Source: Marinobacterium jannaschii DSM 6295 (lineage in GTDB: Bacteria > Pseudomonadota > Gammaproteobacteria > Pseudomonadales > Balneatricaceae). Taken from it: DNA of 64,000 bases. The DNA lies in assembly GCF_000620085.1 (NCBI RefSeq), contig NZ_KK211064.1, positions 124,001 to 188,000 on the forward strand. Reading direction: 5' to 3'. Below are positions 28,163 to 36,219 of the stretch, piece after piece (position 1 is the stretch's first letter; every line of letters starts with the position of its first letter). The position numbers and the translations under genes are program-made. The notes below the pieces were generated by a model, which saw only the letters and a program-made list of their open reading frames with translations, was not told where the DNA came from and searched no databases.

Positions 28163-28182
28163 CACTGTCCACACGTACAGTG
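28163..28182. promoter_or_regulatory. LexA-like (SOS) box
   Basis: CACTGT, eight bases, ACAGTG. This contains the full ACTGT-N8-ACAGT arms of the gammaproteobacterial LexA consensus, though the central eight bases are GC-rich rather than alternating AT. It lies between the peptide gene and the divergent small-RNA promoter, just upstream of an extended -10 candidate on the minus strand (28156-28161). Confidence 0.55.
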
Positions 28183-28211
28183 CTGACAGTGGCATTGGCA
28201 AGAACTATAAT
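28183..28211 (+). promoter_or_regulatory. Strong sigma-70-like promoter
   Basis: CTGACA (-35, five of six), 17-base spacer, TATAAT (-10, six of six). It predicts a start near 28218. The only thing downstream before a terminator is about 100 bases without a good reading frame. Confidence 0.7.
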
Positions 28212-28217
28212 CCGGTT

Positions 28218-28317
28218 GCAATCATCCTATAGCGCTTGCCAGTGAGCCGGCTGCTGTATGGACAATGCCTTCTTGGCAGAGCCTCGTGAGTGTTGGAGCA
28301 CCACGGGGCTTTTTATT
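28218..28317 (+). ncRNA. Candidate small RNA, about 100 nt
   Basis: It runs from the predicted start of a near-consensus promoter to a terminator-like hairpin ending in TTTTATT. It has no ribosome site and matches no RNA I recognise: it lacks the SRP RNA core, is too short for 6S RNA, and has only two GGA motifs. The loop of its last hairpin contains GTGTTGGAGCACC, which could pair in interrupted fashion with GGTACCAACCTACAC, the stretch next to the ribosome site of the divergent peptide gene. Layout resembles istR next to tisB. Existence and size are inferred from signals only. Confidence 0.5.
28280..28317 (+). terminator. Terminator of the candidate small RNA
   Basis: AGCCTCGTG, 13-base loop, CACGGGGCT (nine pairs, one U-G), then TTTTATT. 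Confidence 0.65.
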
Positions 28318-28949
28318 GCTCACCTTGAGCGAAAGTCCCGAAATACTTATCCACATATCATGCGGTCTTCGTCGTATTCCTTGTGCCCAAATATAGTTTT
28401 CTATCACTTAATTTCAATATTGATTTGCAAGCACAACTGTGTAGACCAAAGGCGAAAGCTGAAGCCAGAAGCGACATTTACTGGCTTCCCGTCATCAAGT
28501 GACCTTAAAGAAATATTTTCACCTTTGCCTTAAAGTACATTCCTAATGTTCATCAATAGAAAGTGACATAGATATGCCTTTAAAATATTGAATTCGCAGT
28601 ATTTGTAGATAAAATGTGCACCCCTTTTTTTAGGATGATTATTCTCGTAATCTATTTTTCTTATTATTAATTATTGAGCTAAAGGCCTTTAATTAATTCC
28701 TAGGCAGATTGGGTTGAGGAGCGCAGCGACAAACCCAACACTGCTCCAAAGTTACGAATAGCCGCAAAATTCGATCCTGATTGTTGGGGTTAGCAGACTC
28801 ATCCACAGCCTACGCATCTCACTCCCGAAATCAGCCATTTGCCTTAAATCCCCGACCTTGCTGATCCAAGGGGCCTTTAGACTCTGCCCAAGCGCGCCGT
28901 GACTGGCTATGCTAAATGCAGAGTATGCGGTTCTGGCAGTGGAGGGAGT
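28318..28949. other. Gene-poor AT-rich region upstream of pcm
   Basis: About 630 bases with lower GC than the flanks. A 91-codon frame starting at 28258 overlaps the candidate small RNA, has no ribosome site and an unconvincing composition. A REP-like element is at 28701-28740. The last 200 bases may hold the pcm promoter, but no clear -10/-35 pair was seen. Confidence 0.5.
28701..28740. repeat. REP-like dispersed inverted repeat, copy 1
   Basis: TTGGGTT, then a GC-rich centre with GCGCAGCG, then AACCCAACA. Similar elements, each with TTGGGTT-type ends around a GCGC-rich centre, occur at 41443-41479 and 43821-43857, always between genes. Confidence 0.6.
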
Positions 28950-29597
28950 ATGGCTAATCAGGCAACGCTGATGCGGCAGATCGAGCTGGATGTACGGCTG
29001 ACGTCGGCCGAGACCGGGGTGGCTGAACTCTCCACTAACGTGAAACAGGCGCTGGCGCGGGTACCGCGTGAGAAGTTTGTGCTGCCGGAATTCCGCCTCG
29101 AGGCCTGGGATAACTGTGCCCTGCCGATCGCCTGTGAGCAGACCATCTCGCAACCCTTTATCGTCGCCATTATGACCGAACTGCTGCAGCTGAAATATGA
29201 GCAGCGGGTGCTGGAGGTGGGTACCGGTTCCGGCTATCAGGCGGCGGTGCTGGCTGAACTCTGTGGCGAGGTACATACGCTGGAGCGCCATGAACTGCTC
29301 TATCGACGCGCCAGTCAGCGCCTGAAATCCCTCGGCTACGGCGTTCACTGCTATCTGGGCGATGGTTTTCATGGCTTGCAGGAGCAGGCCCCGTTCGACG
29401 CCATTATCGTCACCGCCGCCGCGAGGATGATTCCCCGGCCGCTGATGCAGCAACTGGCACCGGGTGGCCGGATGGTGATTCCGGTGGGAATGGCGGGCTA
29501 CCGCCAGACCCTGCTGTTACTGGAAAAAGACCAGCAGGGCGAGCTGAAACAGCGCACCGTGCTGGCCGTGTCCTTCGTACCTCTGGTCGAGGATTAA
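28950..29597 (+). CDS. pcm: Protein-L-isoaspartate O-methyltransferase
   Basis: A 215-residue SAM-dependent methyltransferase of the Pcm family. ACEQTISQPFIVAIMTELL (about 53-72) and the SAM motif VLEVGTGSGYQAAVLAEL (about 87-104) are typical, followed by VTAAARMIPRPLMQQLAPGGRMVIPVG near the C-terminus. It repairs isoaspartyl damage in aged proteins by methylating the beta-carboxyl group. GGAGGGA lies just before the ATG at 28950. The end of the gene is odd: the last seven codons, including the stop, are repeated twice more in frame (29577-29639). The surE/pcm/nlpD neighbours common in proteobacteria are absent here, so this may be a second or relocated copy. Confidence 0.88.
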   Translation: MANQATLMRQIELDVRLTSAETGVAELSTNVKQALARVPREKFVLPEFRLEAWDNCALPIACEQTISQPFIVAIMTELLQLKYEQRVLEVGTGSGYQAAVLAELCGEVHTLERHELLYRRASQRLKSLGYGVHCYLGDGFHGLQEQAPFDAIIVTAAARMIPRPLMQQLAPGGRMVIPVGMAGYRQTLLLLEKDQQGELKQRTVLAVSFVPLVED

Positions 29598-29639
29598 GTA
29601 CCTCTGGTCGAGGATTAGCTACCGCTGGTAGAAGACTAG
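29577..29639 (+). repeat. Three in-frame 21-base repeats spanning the pcm stop codon
   Basis: Units 29577-29597, 29598-29618 and 29619-29639 read VPLVED-stop, VPLVED-stop and LPLVED-stop. Units 1 and 2 differ only in the stop codon (TAA or TAG). Unit 3 differs at several bases yet keeps five of six residues. The last unit touches the stop codon of the convergent crotonase gene. Confidence 0.85.
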
Positions 29640-30451
29640 CTTTCAGGCGAGGCGAACTGCGCTTCGCGCCAGGCCAGGGCGGCCTTGAGGCCATCCTGGG
29701 CCAGCACTTCGTTAAACTGCCGCGACTCAGCGGTCTCGGTGGTCTCTATTACTACATCCAGCTCCAGTGCCTGCAGCAGCGCCTGCCTCAGCCCCATAAT
29801 GTCGCAGCTGCGGTTGATCGCCAGCTTGGTCAGACGTACTGCGGTCTGGTCGAGGATCGCCAGGCTGTGGGCGGTCTGCAGTGCATCGCTGAGCAGCTCC
29901 TCTTCGCTGGAGACCTGGTTGATCAGCCCCAGTTGCAGCGCCCGTTCCGGAGTGACCCGGTCGTTGCCGCTCATCAGCAGTTCCTTGGCCTGTTTCGGGC
30001 CGCTGATCCAGGGCATCAGCAGGGCGACGATGCCGGAGCCGAACTTCACCTCCGGCACGCCGAGGCGGGTGTTCTCGGCGCAGAGGGTGATATCACAGGC
30101 CATGGCGATCTCCAGTGCGCTGCCGAGGCAGTACTTGTGGAGTGCGGCGATGGTCGGCTTGGGCGAGTCCCAGAAGCGCATGATCAGCTTGAAGTCATTC
30201 TCCAGCAGGGCGCGCTTGGCGGTGATATCACCGTCGGCGGTGCCGGCTTCGATATCGAAGCCGGCAGAGAACGCCTTGCCTTCGCCATAGAGCAGGATCG
30301 ACCGTACCGCGTCGTCTGCTTCGGCGGCGTCCATCGCCTGGTTTAGCTCGGCCACCATCTGCTGGCTGATGGCGTTGAGCTTATCGGGCCGGTTAAGGCC
30401 GATCATCGCCACCGGGCCTTCGAGGCGGTAGTTGATGGTTTCAAAGTCCAT
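29636..30451 (-). CDS. Enoyl-CoA hydratase/isomerase family protein
   Basis: A 271-residue crotonase. The oxyanion-hole segment GKAFSAGFDIEAG is at about 63-75. Both catalytic glutamates of hydratases are retained, in LGSALEIAMACD (about 117) and LGVPEVKFGSG (about 137). The start at 30451 is one base after the stop codon of the acyl-CoA synthetase gene, and AGGAGA lies 12 bases before it inside that gene, so the two are translationally coupled. Together they could activate and hydrate an unsaturated acid such as a cinnamic, crotonic or carnitine-derived acid. The substrate cannot be read from the sequence. Confidence 0.82.
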   Translation of the reverse strand: MDFETINYRLEGPVAMIGLNRPDKLNAISQQMVAELNQAMDAAEADDAVRSILLYGEGKAFSAGFDIEAGTADGDITAKRALLENDFKLIMRFWDSPKPTIAALHKYCLGSALEIAMACDITLCAENTRLGVPEVKFGSGIVALLMPWISGPKQAKELLMSGNDRVTPERALQLGLINQVSSEEELLSDALQTAHSLAILDQTAVRLTKLAINRSCDIMGLRQALLQALELDVVIETTETAESRQFNEVLAQDGLKAALAWREAQFASPES

Positions 30452-30452
30452 A

Positions 30453-32624
30453 TCAGTGGGTCTCCTGCTGAACAGATTGCTGTTCGGTTTCCAGGGCCGC
30501 CTTGGGGACCACCAGAGCGTCGACGGCGACACAGCCTGCAGCGCTGACCTTGACCGGATTCACATCCATCTCGGCGATCAGATCACCCAGGTCGCTGGCC
30601 AGCAGCGACAGGCGGGAGAGGGCATGGGCCACGGCATCGACATCGCAGGCTTCCTGACCGCGCAGGCCATCCAGCAGCGGGCGCATCGCCAGCTTGTCGA
30701 TCATCTCGCGGGCATCGCGCTGGCCGACCGGGGCCAGCGCGATCTGGCGGTCGCGCAGCACCTCGATGAAAATGCCGCCCCCGGCGATCATCACCATCGG
30801 GCCGAACTGTGGATCGTTGAGGACGCCAAAGGCGACTTCGGCCGTGCCCTGGGCCATCCCGGCCAGCAGTACCCGGCTGCCGAGACGGCTATTGATATCT
30901 TCATAAGCGTCACGCAGCTGGGCGCTGTCCTGCAGGTTGAGCTTGACGCCACCGACATCGGATTTATGCAGGATGCCCGGCATGGCGGTTTTCAGCACCA
31001 GCGGATAGCCGACCTGTTCGCCAGCCTGCAGTGCCTCTTGCAGTGAGTCGGCCAGCATCGCCGCCTGGGTCGGCACGCCGTAATCCTGCAGCAGCTGCAG
31101 CCCTTCATATTCGTCCAGCATCTGCGCCTGGCTCAGGCGGGTACGCCATTTCAGGCTGATATCGAGGCCGACCGCCTCAGGCAGGTTGTCCTGTGGTTTT
31201 TTCAGGAAGTCGCGGTAGTCCATGGCATGACGGATCGCCGACAGGCCCTGTTCGGTGCCATCCAGTACCGGAATCCCGGCACGGCAGAGGCGCATCGCCA
31301 GATCCTGCGAGTCGGTGCCGACATGGTTGGTCAGCATCACCACCGGCTTGGTGGAGCGCATAGAGACACGGCGGCAGACCCGGGCAAAGGATTCGTGCAG
31401 CCAGAAGCGCGAGGTCAGGTCGGCCATAAACACCCCCATGGCGGTGTCCGGGTCGTCCATCAGCGCCTGCCAGCAGTGTTCGAAAATCTGCTGGTAGTTG
31501 TTGCCGGTGCCCCAGGCATCCAGCGGGTTGATCGGTTCCAGCCCCGGGTCGAGGTTCTCCTTCAGGCTGGCAACGGTGTCGTCATTGATCGCCGCGAAGG
31601 GCACATTGGCCTCATCGGCCAGGTCCATCAGTACCTCACGCTCGCCGCCGGAGTCACCGATCGCCGCGATGCCGCCAGCGGCCATGCGGCGTGGCTGGGA
31701 CAGCAGCAATGAAGTGGCGGCCAGTTCGTCGAGGCTCTTCACCCGGATTACGCCGTAGCGCTCGAACAGCGCCTGGTAGGCAGCATCGTCACCAGCGATG
31801 GCGCCGGAGTGGCTGACCGCCAGGGCGGCGGCGGCTTCGCTGCGACCGGCCTTCAACACCACCACCGGGATCTCTTTCTGGCGCGCCTTCTCCAGTGCGG
31901 CGACAAAGGCGTCCGGATCGCGTACCGCTTCCAGAAACAGCGCGATCACCCGGGTGCTGGGCTGTTCCAGCGCATAGTCCATGTAGTCGGCGGCGGTGGT
32001 CACCAGCTCCATACCGGCGGATACCGCCAGGTTAAAGCGCAGTTTCTGGTCGTTCCACAGCAGGCCGGTCAGTACCGAGCCGGACTGGCTGATATAGGTC
32101 ACACCGCCGGGGCGGAAGTCGCGGGCGATATGCTGCGGGAAGGCGCGCAGGCCCTGGTCCATGTTGTAGAAGCCCATGCAGTTGGCACCGCAGATCGGCA
32201 TCCCGGCGGTGCGGGCCTTGTCACGAATGCGCTCCGACAGCTGTGGATCCTCATCCAGATAGGCACTGCCGAAGATCACGGCGGCACCGACGCCCAGTTC
32301 GATCGCCTCGTCCAGTACCGCTTCGATGCGGCCGTTACCCACCGCAATCACCGCCAGGTCGACCACCTCCGGCAGGGCGCTGAGGGCGGCATAACAGCGA
32401 ATACCCTCGATCTCGTCATATTTCGGATTGACCGCATAGGCGTGGCCCATAAAACCGCCGTCGAGCAGCTCCAGCACCATATCGTTACCGGCGGCGTCCA
32501 CCTGGGTGGATGCGCCGATCAGGGCAACGGACTGGGGTGCCAGCAGTGGCGTCAGCGGGTGCCGGTTGCCCAGATCCGGGCGGGTATTTTCTGGGGCCTT
32601 CAGGGCGCTGTTCTGATTGCTCAT
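30453..32624 (-). CDS. ADP-forming acyl-CoA synthetase (acetate-CoA ligase family)
   Basis: A 723-residue protein with the order CoA-binding domain (about 27-120, SVALIGAS), ligase domains (about 150-460, with SHSGAIAGDD as phosphohistidine region) and C-terminal ATP-grasp (about 500-715, VLKTAMPGILHKSDVGGVKLN). It converts an organic acid, CoA and ATP to acyl-CoA, ADP and phosphate. The ATG at 32624 is used because GGAGG lies ten bases upstream; the frame extends 100 codons further, but across a promoter/terminator region. It is coupled to a crotonase gene downstream. Feruloyl-CoA synthetases share this fold, as do propionyl- and acetyl-CoA ligases. Confidence 0.82.
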   Translation of the reverse strand: MSNQNSALKAPENTRPDLGNRHPLTPLLAPQSVALIGASTQVDAAGNDMVLELLDGGFMGHAYAVNPKYDEIEGIRCYAALSALPEVVDLAVIAVGNGRIEAVLDEAIELGVGAAVIFGSAYLDEDPQLSERIRDKARTAGMPICGANCMGFYNMDQGLRAFPQHIARDFRPGGVTYISQSGSVLTGLLWNDQKLRFNLAVSAGMELVTTAADYMDYALEQPSTRVIALFLEAVRDPDAFVAALEKARQKEIPVVVLKAGRSEAAAALAVSHSGAIAGDDAAYQALFERYGVIRVKSLDELAATSLLLSQPRRMAAGGIAAIGDSGGEREVLMDLADEANVPFAAINDDTVASLKENLDPGLEPINPLDAWGTGNNYQQIFEHCWQALMDDPDTAMGVFMADLTSRFWLHESFARVCRRVSMRSTKPVVMLTNHVGTDSQDLAMRLCRAGIPVLDGTEQGLSAIRHAMDYRDFLKKPQDNLPEAVGLDISLKWRTRLSQAQMLDEYEGLQLLQDYGVPTQAAMLADSLQEALQAGEQVGYPLVLKTAMPGILHKSDVGGVKLNLQDSAQLRDAYEDINSRLGSRVLLAGMAQGTAEVAFGVLNDPQFGPMVMIAGGGIFIEVLRDRQIALAPVGQRDAREMIDKLAMRPLLDGLRGQEACDVDAVAHALSRLSLLASDLGDLIAEMDVNPVKVSAAGCVAVDALVVPKAALETEQQSVQQETH

Positions 32625-32966
32625 CGTGAGCCTCCAATGACTGTTATTTTTATTAAGCTGTCCGCCTGAATCTGTGTTGTGCTCAGGCGTTGAATCATCG
32701 CAACCGGCCCCGGGGCGGGCAGCATCCATTGCTGCCTTTTTGATCAGGTTGCTTGTCTGAGGCCGAGTGTGTCCTGAGGCCCTGATGGCAACAAGCAATA
32801 AAAAAAAGCCCTGAGGCCCAAGAATATTTATACCTGGGCGGCAGGGCGTGAAATCGCTGGAGGCTATGCCGTACGGGCTGTCCAGCGCAGGTGGAAAGGG
32901 GTCGTGATTGGTTAAGTCAGGCAACCAGAAACGACAGGGCCGGATAGGGAACCCTGTCGTCGCGGC
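32625..32966. other. Terminator/promoter region between the racemase operon and the acyl-CoA synthetase operon
   Basis: 342 bases. From the racemase end: a hairpin ACGACAGGG / CCCTGTCGT at 32931-32960, GCTGGA/TCCAGC at 32856-32886, and an A-run-flanked terminator at 32799-32847, all readable on the minus strand. The remaining 170 bases before the synthetase start should hold its promoter. No gene is seen. Confidence 0.55.
32799..32847 (-). terminator. Terminator of the ABC-dgcNA-racemase operon
   Basis: On the minus strand GCCCT...GCCCA pairs with TGGGC...AGGGC through an internal loop, followed by eight T. A second hairpin (32931-32960) right after the racemase stop may help. Confidence 0.7.
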
Positions 32967-34115
32967 TTAACTATCGGCCGGCTGCCGGGGCGTGGCAGAC
33001 GGCGACCGGACGCCGGACGGGGAGTGCTCGGCGCTGCCCTCATTGAGATAGGTTTTCTCGACAAAGGGGGAGGTCATTGCCGCCAGCGTCGCGGCGTAAT
33101 TCAGGTTAAAGCGCACCTCATCACCCACCTGCAGCGGATGGCGGCCGGAGTCCAGCACCAGGTGATCGCTGCTGGCACCAATCACGGCCAGATCGGGCTG
33201 CTGCGGGACTATGCCCGCAAGCTGGATATCCTGCAGCCCCATCGCCAGAATGCTGCGCTGGAATTCGCCGCGTTGTACGAAGCTGGGACGTTCGCCAAAG
33301 GCGTTCTGTGTCAGCTCGCCTTCCGGGACTGAGGGCTTAACCCTGGCCTCAATCACTTCCGCTACCAGGCTGATCGCATCCTGATACAGCGCTGGCAGCG
33401 GCTGGCCGTAGAGGGTTTCCCGGCCCAGCAGGATCGCCTCGCCCAGCCGCAGGTTATTGACGGCGCCGATATTGTCGCTGTTCAGCAGCCAGTCGAGGCT
33501 GGAGGAGTTGCCGCCGGAGACCTGCAGCAGCGGCAGGCCAAAGCGCTGGCGCAGCCGGACGGCGGTGTCCGACAGGCGGTGCATATTGGTGGCATCGGGT
33601 TTGACGCCGCTGAGGCAGGTCAGGTTAGTACCGATGCCTTCGAGGTCGATATTGGGCAGGCTGCGGCACAGACTCACCACCTGCTCAATCTCGCTGAGCG
33701 GAATCCCTTCGCGCAGGTCGCCCAGCTCCAGCATCAGCAGTACCCGGTGACGCCGCCCCAGACGCTGCGCCGCGACGGAGAGGCGGCGGATCACCTCCGG
33801 CTCGCTGTTGAGACTGATATCGGCATACTGCACCACGTCATCGATACGGCTCAGCTGGGGTGAGCGCAGCAGCATAAATTCAGCCTGGATGCCGGCCTGG
33901 CGCATCTTGATGATGTTCTCGATCCGCGAGTCGCCGAGGCTGCTGACACCGCCCTGCAGCATGGCGCGGGCGATACGCGGATCGCCCAGTGCCACCTTGG
34001 TGACGCCGGTGACGGCCACTTTGCGCAGCGCCAGCCGTCCGCTCAGCTGGGCGCTGTTATGCCATACCCTGGCCAGGTCGATCTCCAGCCGGGGTGTGAT
34101 CTGCGGTGCGGTCAT
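32967..34115 (-). CDS. Alanine/ornithine racemase family PLP enzyme
   Basis: A 382-residue fold-type III PLP protein. The Schiff-base lysine is in VTGVTKVALG at about residue 40. MLELGDLREGIP (about 128) and VSGGNSSSLDW (about 200) are typical of the YhfX/ornithine-racemase branch rather than classical Alr. The C-terminal beta domain is present (about 240-355), followed by a Ser/Pro-rich tail. It follows dgcA by three bases, so it belongs to the same transcript. It may interconvert D- and L-forms of a substrate brought in by the ABC system. The precise amino acid is unknown. Confidence 0.78.
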   Translation of the reverse strand: MTAPQITPRLEIDLARVWHNSAQLSGRLALRKVAVTGVTKVALGDPRIARAMLQGGVSSLGDSRIENIIKMRQAGIQAEFMLLRSPQLSRIDDVVQYADISLNSEPEVIRRLSVAAQRLGRRHRVLLMLELGDLREGIPLSEIEQVVSLCRSLPNIDLEGIGTNLTCLSGVKPDATNMHRLSDTAVRLRQRFGLPLLQVSGGNSSSLDWLLNSDNIGAVNNLRLGEAILLGRETLYGQPLPALYQDAISLVAEVIEARVKPSVPEGELTQNAFGERPSFVQRGEFQRSILAMGLQDIQLAGIVPQQPDLAVIGASSDHLVLDSGRHPLQVGDEVRFNLNYAATLAAMTSPFVEKTYLNEGSAEHSPSGVRSPSATPRQPADS

Positions 34116-34118
34116 GGT

Positions 34119-35105
34119 TTACCCCCAGAGTGGCGTGGCGGGCGGGTGGAGACGGCTGCCTTCATAGCGCAGGCCGTCGCTGCGATCCTCCGCCAGCAGT
34201 AACGGGCCGTCCAGGTCGACCCAGCGTGCCTGCTGGGCCAGCAGCAGTGCCGGCGTCATCGCCAGCGAGGTGCCGATCATGCAGCCGACCATGATCTCGA
34301 AACCCTGCTCGGTGGCGGCTTTTGCCAGCGCCAGTGCTTCGGTCATACCGCCGGTCTTATCCAGTTTGATATTTACCACCTGGTAGCGGCCCTGCAGCCG
34401 CGGCAGTGAACTGCGGTCGAGGCAGGATTCGTCGGCTGCGATGGGGATGATCGGCTCGACCTGATCCAGCAGGTGATCCTGCTCGGGCGGCAGCGGCTGC
34501 TCGATCATCTCGACGCCCAGCGCCGCCAGCTTGGGCAGGTACTCCTGCAACTGCGCCAGGCTCCAGCCGGTATTGGCATCGATCATCAGGCGGCAGTCCG
34601 GCGCGGCGGCACGCACGGCCGCGACCCGCTCGACATCACCCGGGCGCCCCAGCTTCAGCTTCAGCAGCGGACGTTCGCAGTTGGCCGCTGCGACGGCGGC
34701 CATATTCTCCGGGCTGTCCAGCGACAGGGTGTAGGCGGTGGTGACCGCCTTAGGTGCCTGTGCCAGCCCGGCCAGCTGCCAGCCATGCTGGTTGCGTTGC
34801 TGCGCTTCGAGGTCGAACAGGGCGCAGTCCACCGCGTTGCGGGCACTACCCGCCGGCATCAGCTGCAGCAGCTCACTGCGGCTGGCACCCTGCTCGATGG
34901 CATGGCGGGCCCGTTCGATGCTGTCGCTGACCGGTGGATAATCGGCTTCCAGCGCCTCGGTACGCTCGCATTCGCCGCGCCCGGTCAGGCCGTCCTGCTC
35001 GATCTCGACTACCACAACCTCGCCAAAATGCATCGGTGCCAGGCGGGAGATGATGAACGGCTTCTTCAGCGGCCACTTTTCAGCCTTGATAGACAGGGTA
35101 CGCAT
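34119..35105 (-). CDS. dgcA: Enolase-superfamily racemase, DgcA (N-acetyl-D-glutamate racemase) type
   Basis: A 328-residue member of the dipeptide-epimerase/muconate-lactonizing branch. The barrel has the catalytic lysine motif LLKLKLG (about 152-158), metal ligands in LMIDANTGW (about 180), MIEQPLPPE (about 208) and IAADESC (about 229), and the second lysine in VNIKLDKTGG (about 255). The direct neighbour dgcN supports the D-glutamate route described in marine bacteria, where DgcN N-acetylates D-Glu and DgcA racemises the product. A plain L-Ala-D/L-Glu epimerase is the alternative. The start at 35105 is two bases after the dgcN stop; the longer frame would overlap dgcN. Confidence 0.78.
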   Translation of the reverse strand: MRTLSIKAEKWPLKKPFIISRLAPMHFGEVVVVEIEQDGLTGRGECERTEALEADYPPVSDSIERARHAIEQGASRSELLQLMPAGSARNAVDCALFDLEAQQRNQHGWQLAGLAQAPKAVTTAYTLSLDSPENMAAVAAANCERPLLKLKLGRPGDVERVAAVRAAAPDCRLMIDANTGWSLAQLQEYLPKLAALGVEMIEQPLPPEQDHLLDQVEPIIPIAADESCLDRSSLPRLQGRYQVVNIKLDKTGGMTEALALAKAATEQGFEIMVGCMIGTSLAMTPALLLAQQARWVDLDGPLLLAEDRSDGLRYEGSRLHPPATPLWG

Positions 35106-35107
35106 CT

Positions 35108-36118
35108 TCAGCCCTCCAGCCCGTCGACGATCGCAGCGACGCCGGTCCGGACCGGATCGACCACCGGGACGCCGTACAGCGCCTGGCAACGGGCAATCTC
35201 GGCAGCGGCTTCGGCCGGGCTCAGGGCGGAGGTGTTGAGCGCGATACCGCCGAGGCGGATGGCCGGGTTGGTCAGCGCGCCCAGCTGCAGGTTGGTTTTG
35301 ATCACGGCATCCAGGTCCGGTACCGGGTAGCCCTCCATCAGGTCCATCTGCTGACGGCCGGATTCATGGCACACGATGATGACATCGGCCTGAGCACCAT
35401 GCAGCAGGCCCAGGCTGACCCCGGCGTAGGCGGGGTGAAACAGCGACCCCTGGCCTTCGATAATATCCCAGTGATCCGGATCGTTGGCCGGAGACAGCTG
35501 CTCGACAACCCCGGCGATGAAATCGGAGATTACGGCATCTACCGGCACCCCGGACCCTTCGATCAGGATGCCGGTCTGGCCGGTGGCGCGGAAGGTGGCG
35601 TTGATACCGCGGCGCTGCATCTCCTGATGGATCGCCAGGGTGGAGAACATCTTACCGACACAGCAGTCACTGCCCACCGCCAGCAGGCGTTTGCCGGAAC
35701 GGGGCAGGCCGTTACCGCAGACCATCTCCACCTGGGGCTCGCGTACGTCGATCAGGCGCTGGCCGGTGCGCTCCGCCACGGCCACCAGATCCCGGATGGC
35801 GTTGAGGCGGATATGCAGGCCGCTGGCGATATCCATACCGGCCTCCATCGCCTCGATCAGAATCGGCAGCCATTCAGCCGGCAGGCTGCCACCGGCCGGG
35901 GCCAGGCCGAGGATAAAGGTCTTTGCCCCCGCCGCTGCGGCCTGCTGTACCGACATTTCGGTCAGGCCGAGGTCGGCCTTAGCGCCGGGCAGGCGCATCT
36001 GGCCAACACATTTCTCCGGCCGCCAGTGGGCCACGCCCTTGGCAACCTTGGCCATCAGCAGGTCTTCGGCATCGCCCATAAATACCAGGTAGGGGGCTTT
36101 CAGTTCGTTCTGTGTCAT
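35108..36118 (-). CDS. dgcN: DUF1611 protein, DgcN (D-glutamate N-acetyltransferase) type
   Basis: A 336-residue protein of the DUF1611 family, with a Rossmann-like N-terminal domain and a P-loop-like segment AVGSDCCVGKMFST at about 147-160, followed by GQTGILIEGSGVPVDAVISDF and IIEGQGSLFHPAYAGVS, all characteristic. In marine bacteria a homologue with its DgcA neighbour was shown to acetylate D-glutamate. The ABC importer genes lie just upstream on the same strand, and dgcA follows two bases later. The substrate assignment is by family and context. Confidence 0.8.
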   Translation of the reverse strand: MTQNELKAPYLVFMGDAEDLLMAKVAKGVAHWRPEKCVGQMRLPGAKADLGLTEMSVQQAAAAGAKTFILGLAPAGGSLPAEWLPILIEAMEAGMDIASGLHIRLNAIRDLVAVAERTGQRLIDVREPQVEMVCGNGLPRSGKRLLAVGSDCCVGKMFSTLAIHQEMQRRGINATFRATGQTGILIEGSGVPVDAVISDFIAGVVEQLSPANDPDHWDIIEGQGSLFHPAYAGVSLGLLHGAQADVIIVCHESGRQQMDLMEGYPVPDLDAVIKTNLQLGALTNPAIRLGGIALNTSALSPAEAAAEIARCQALYGVPVVDPVRTGVAAIVDGLEG

Positions 36119-36219
36119 GGCTGTTTTCCTTTGCTAGTACTGGAGTTCAGGCCGCAAAAGGTCCTTCGAACTCAATCGAATATTTTTCAGTGACCACTCA
36201 GATCAGTGGTTTCGGGGAT

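Noticed and set aside
28218-28317. Possibility that the small RNA is SRP RNA, 6S RNA or a CsrB/RsmZ-type RNA
   Set aside because: It lacks the SRP core sequence, is too short for 6S RNA, and has only two GGA motifs.
28258-28533. Plus-strand open frame of 91 codons
   Set aside because: It starts inside the candidate small RNA, crosses its terminator, and lacks a ribosome site and protein-like composition.
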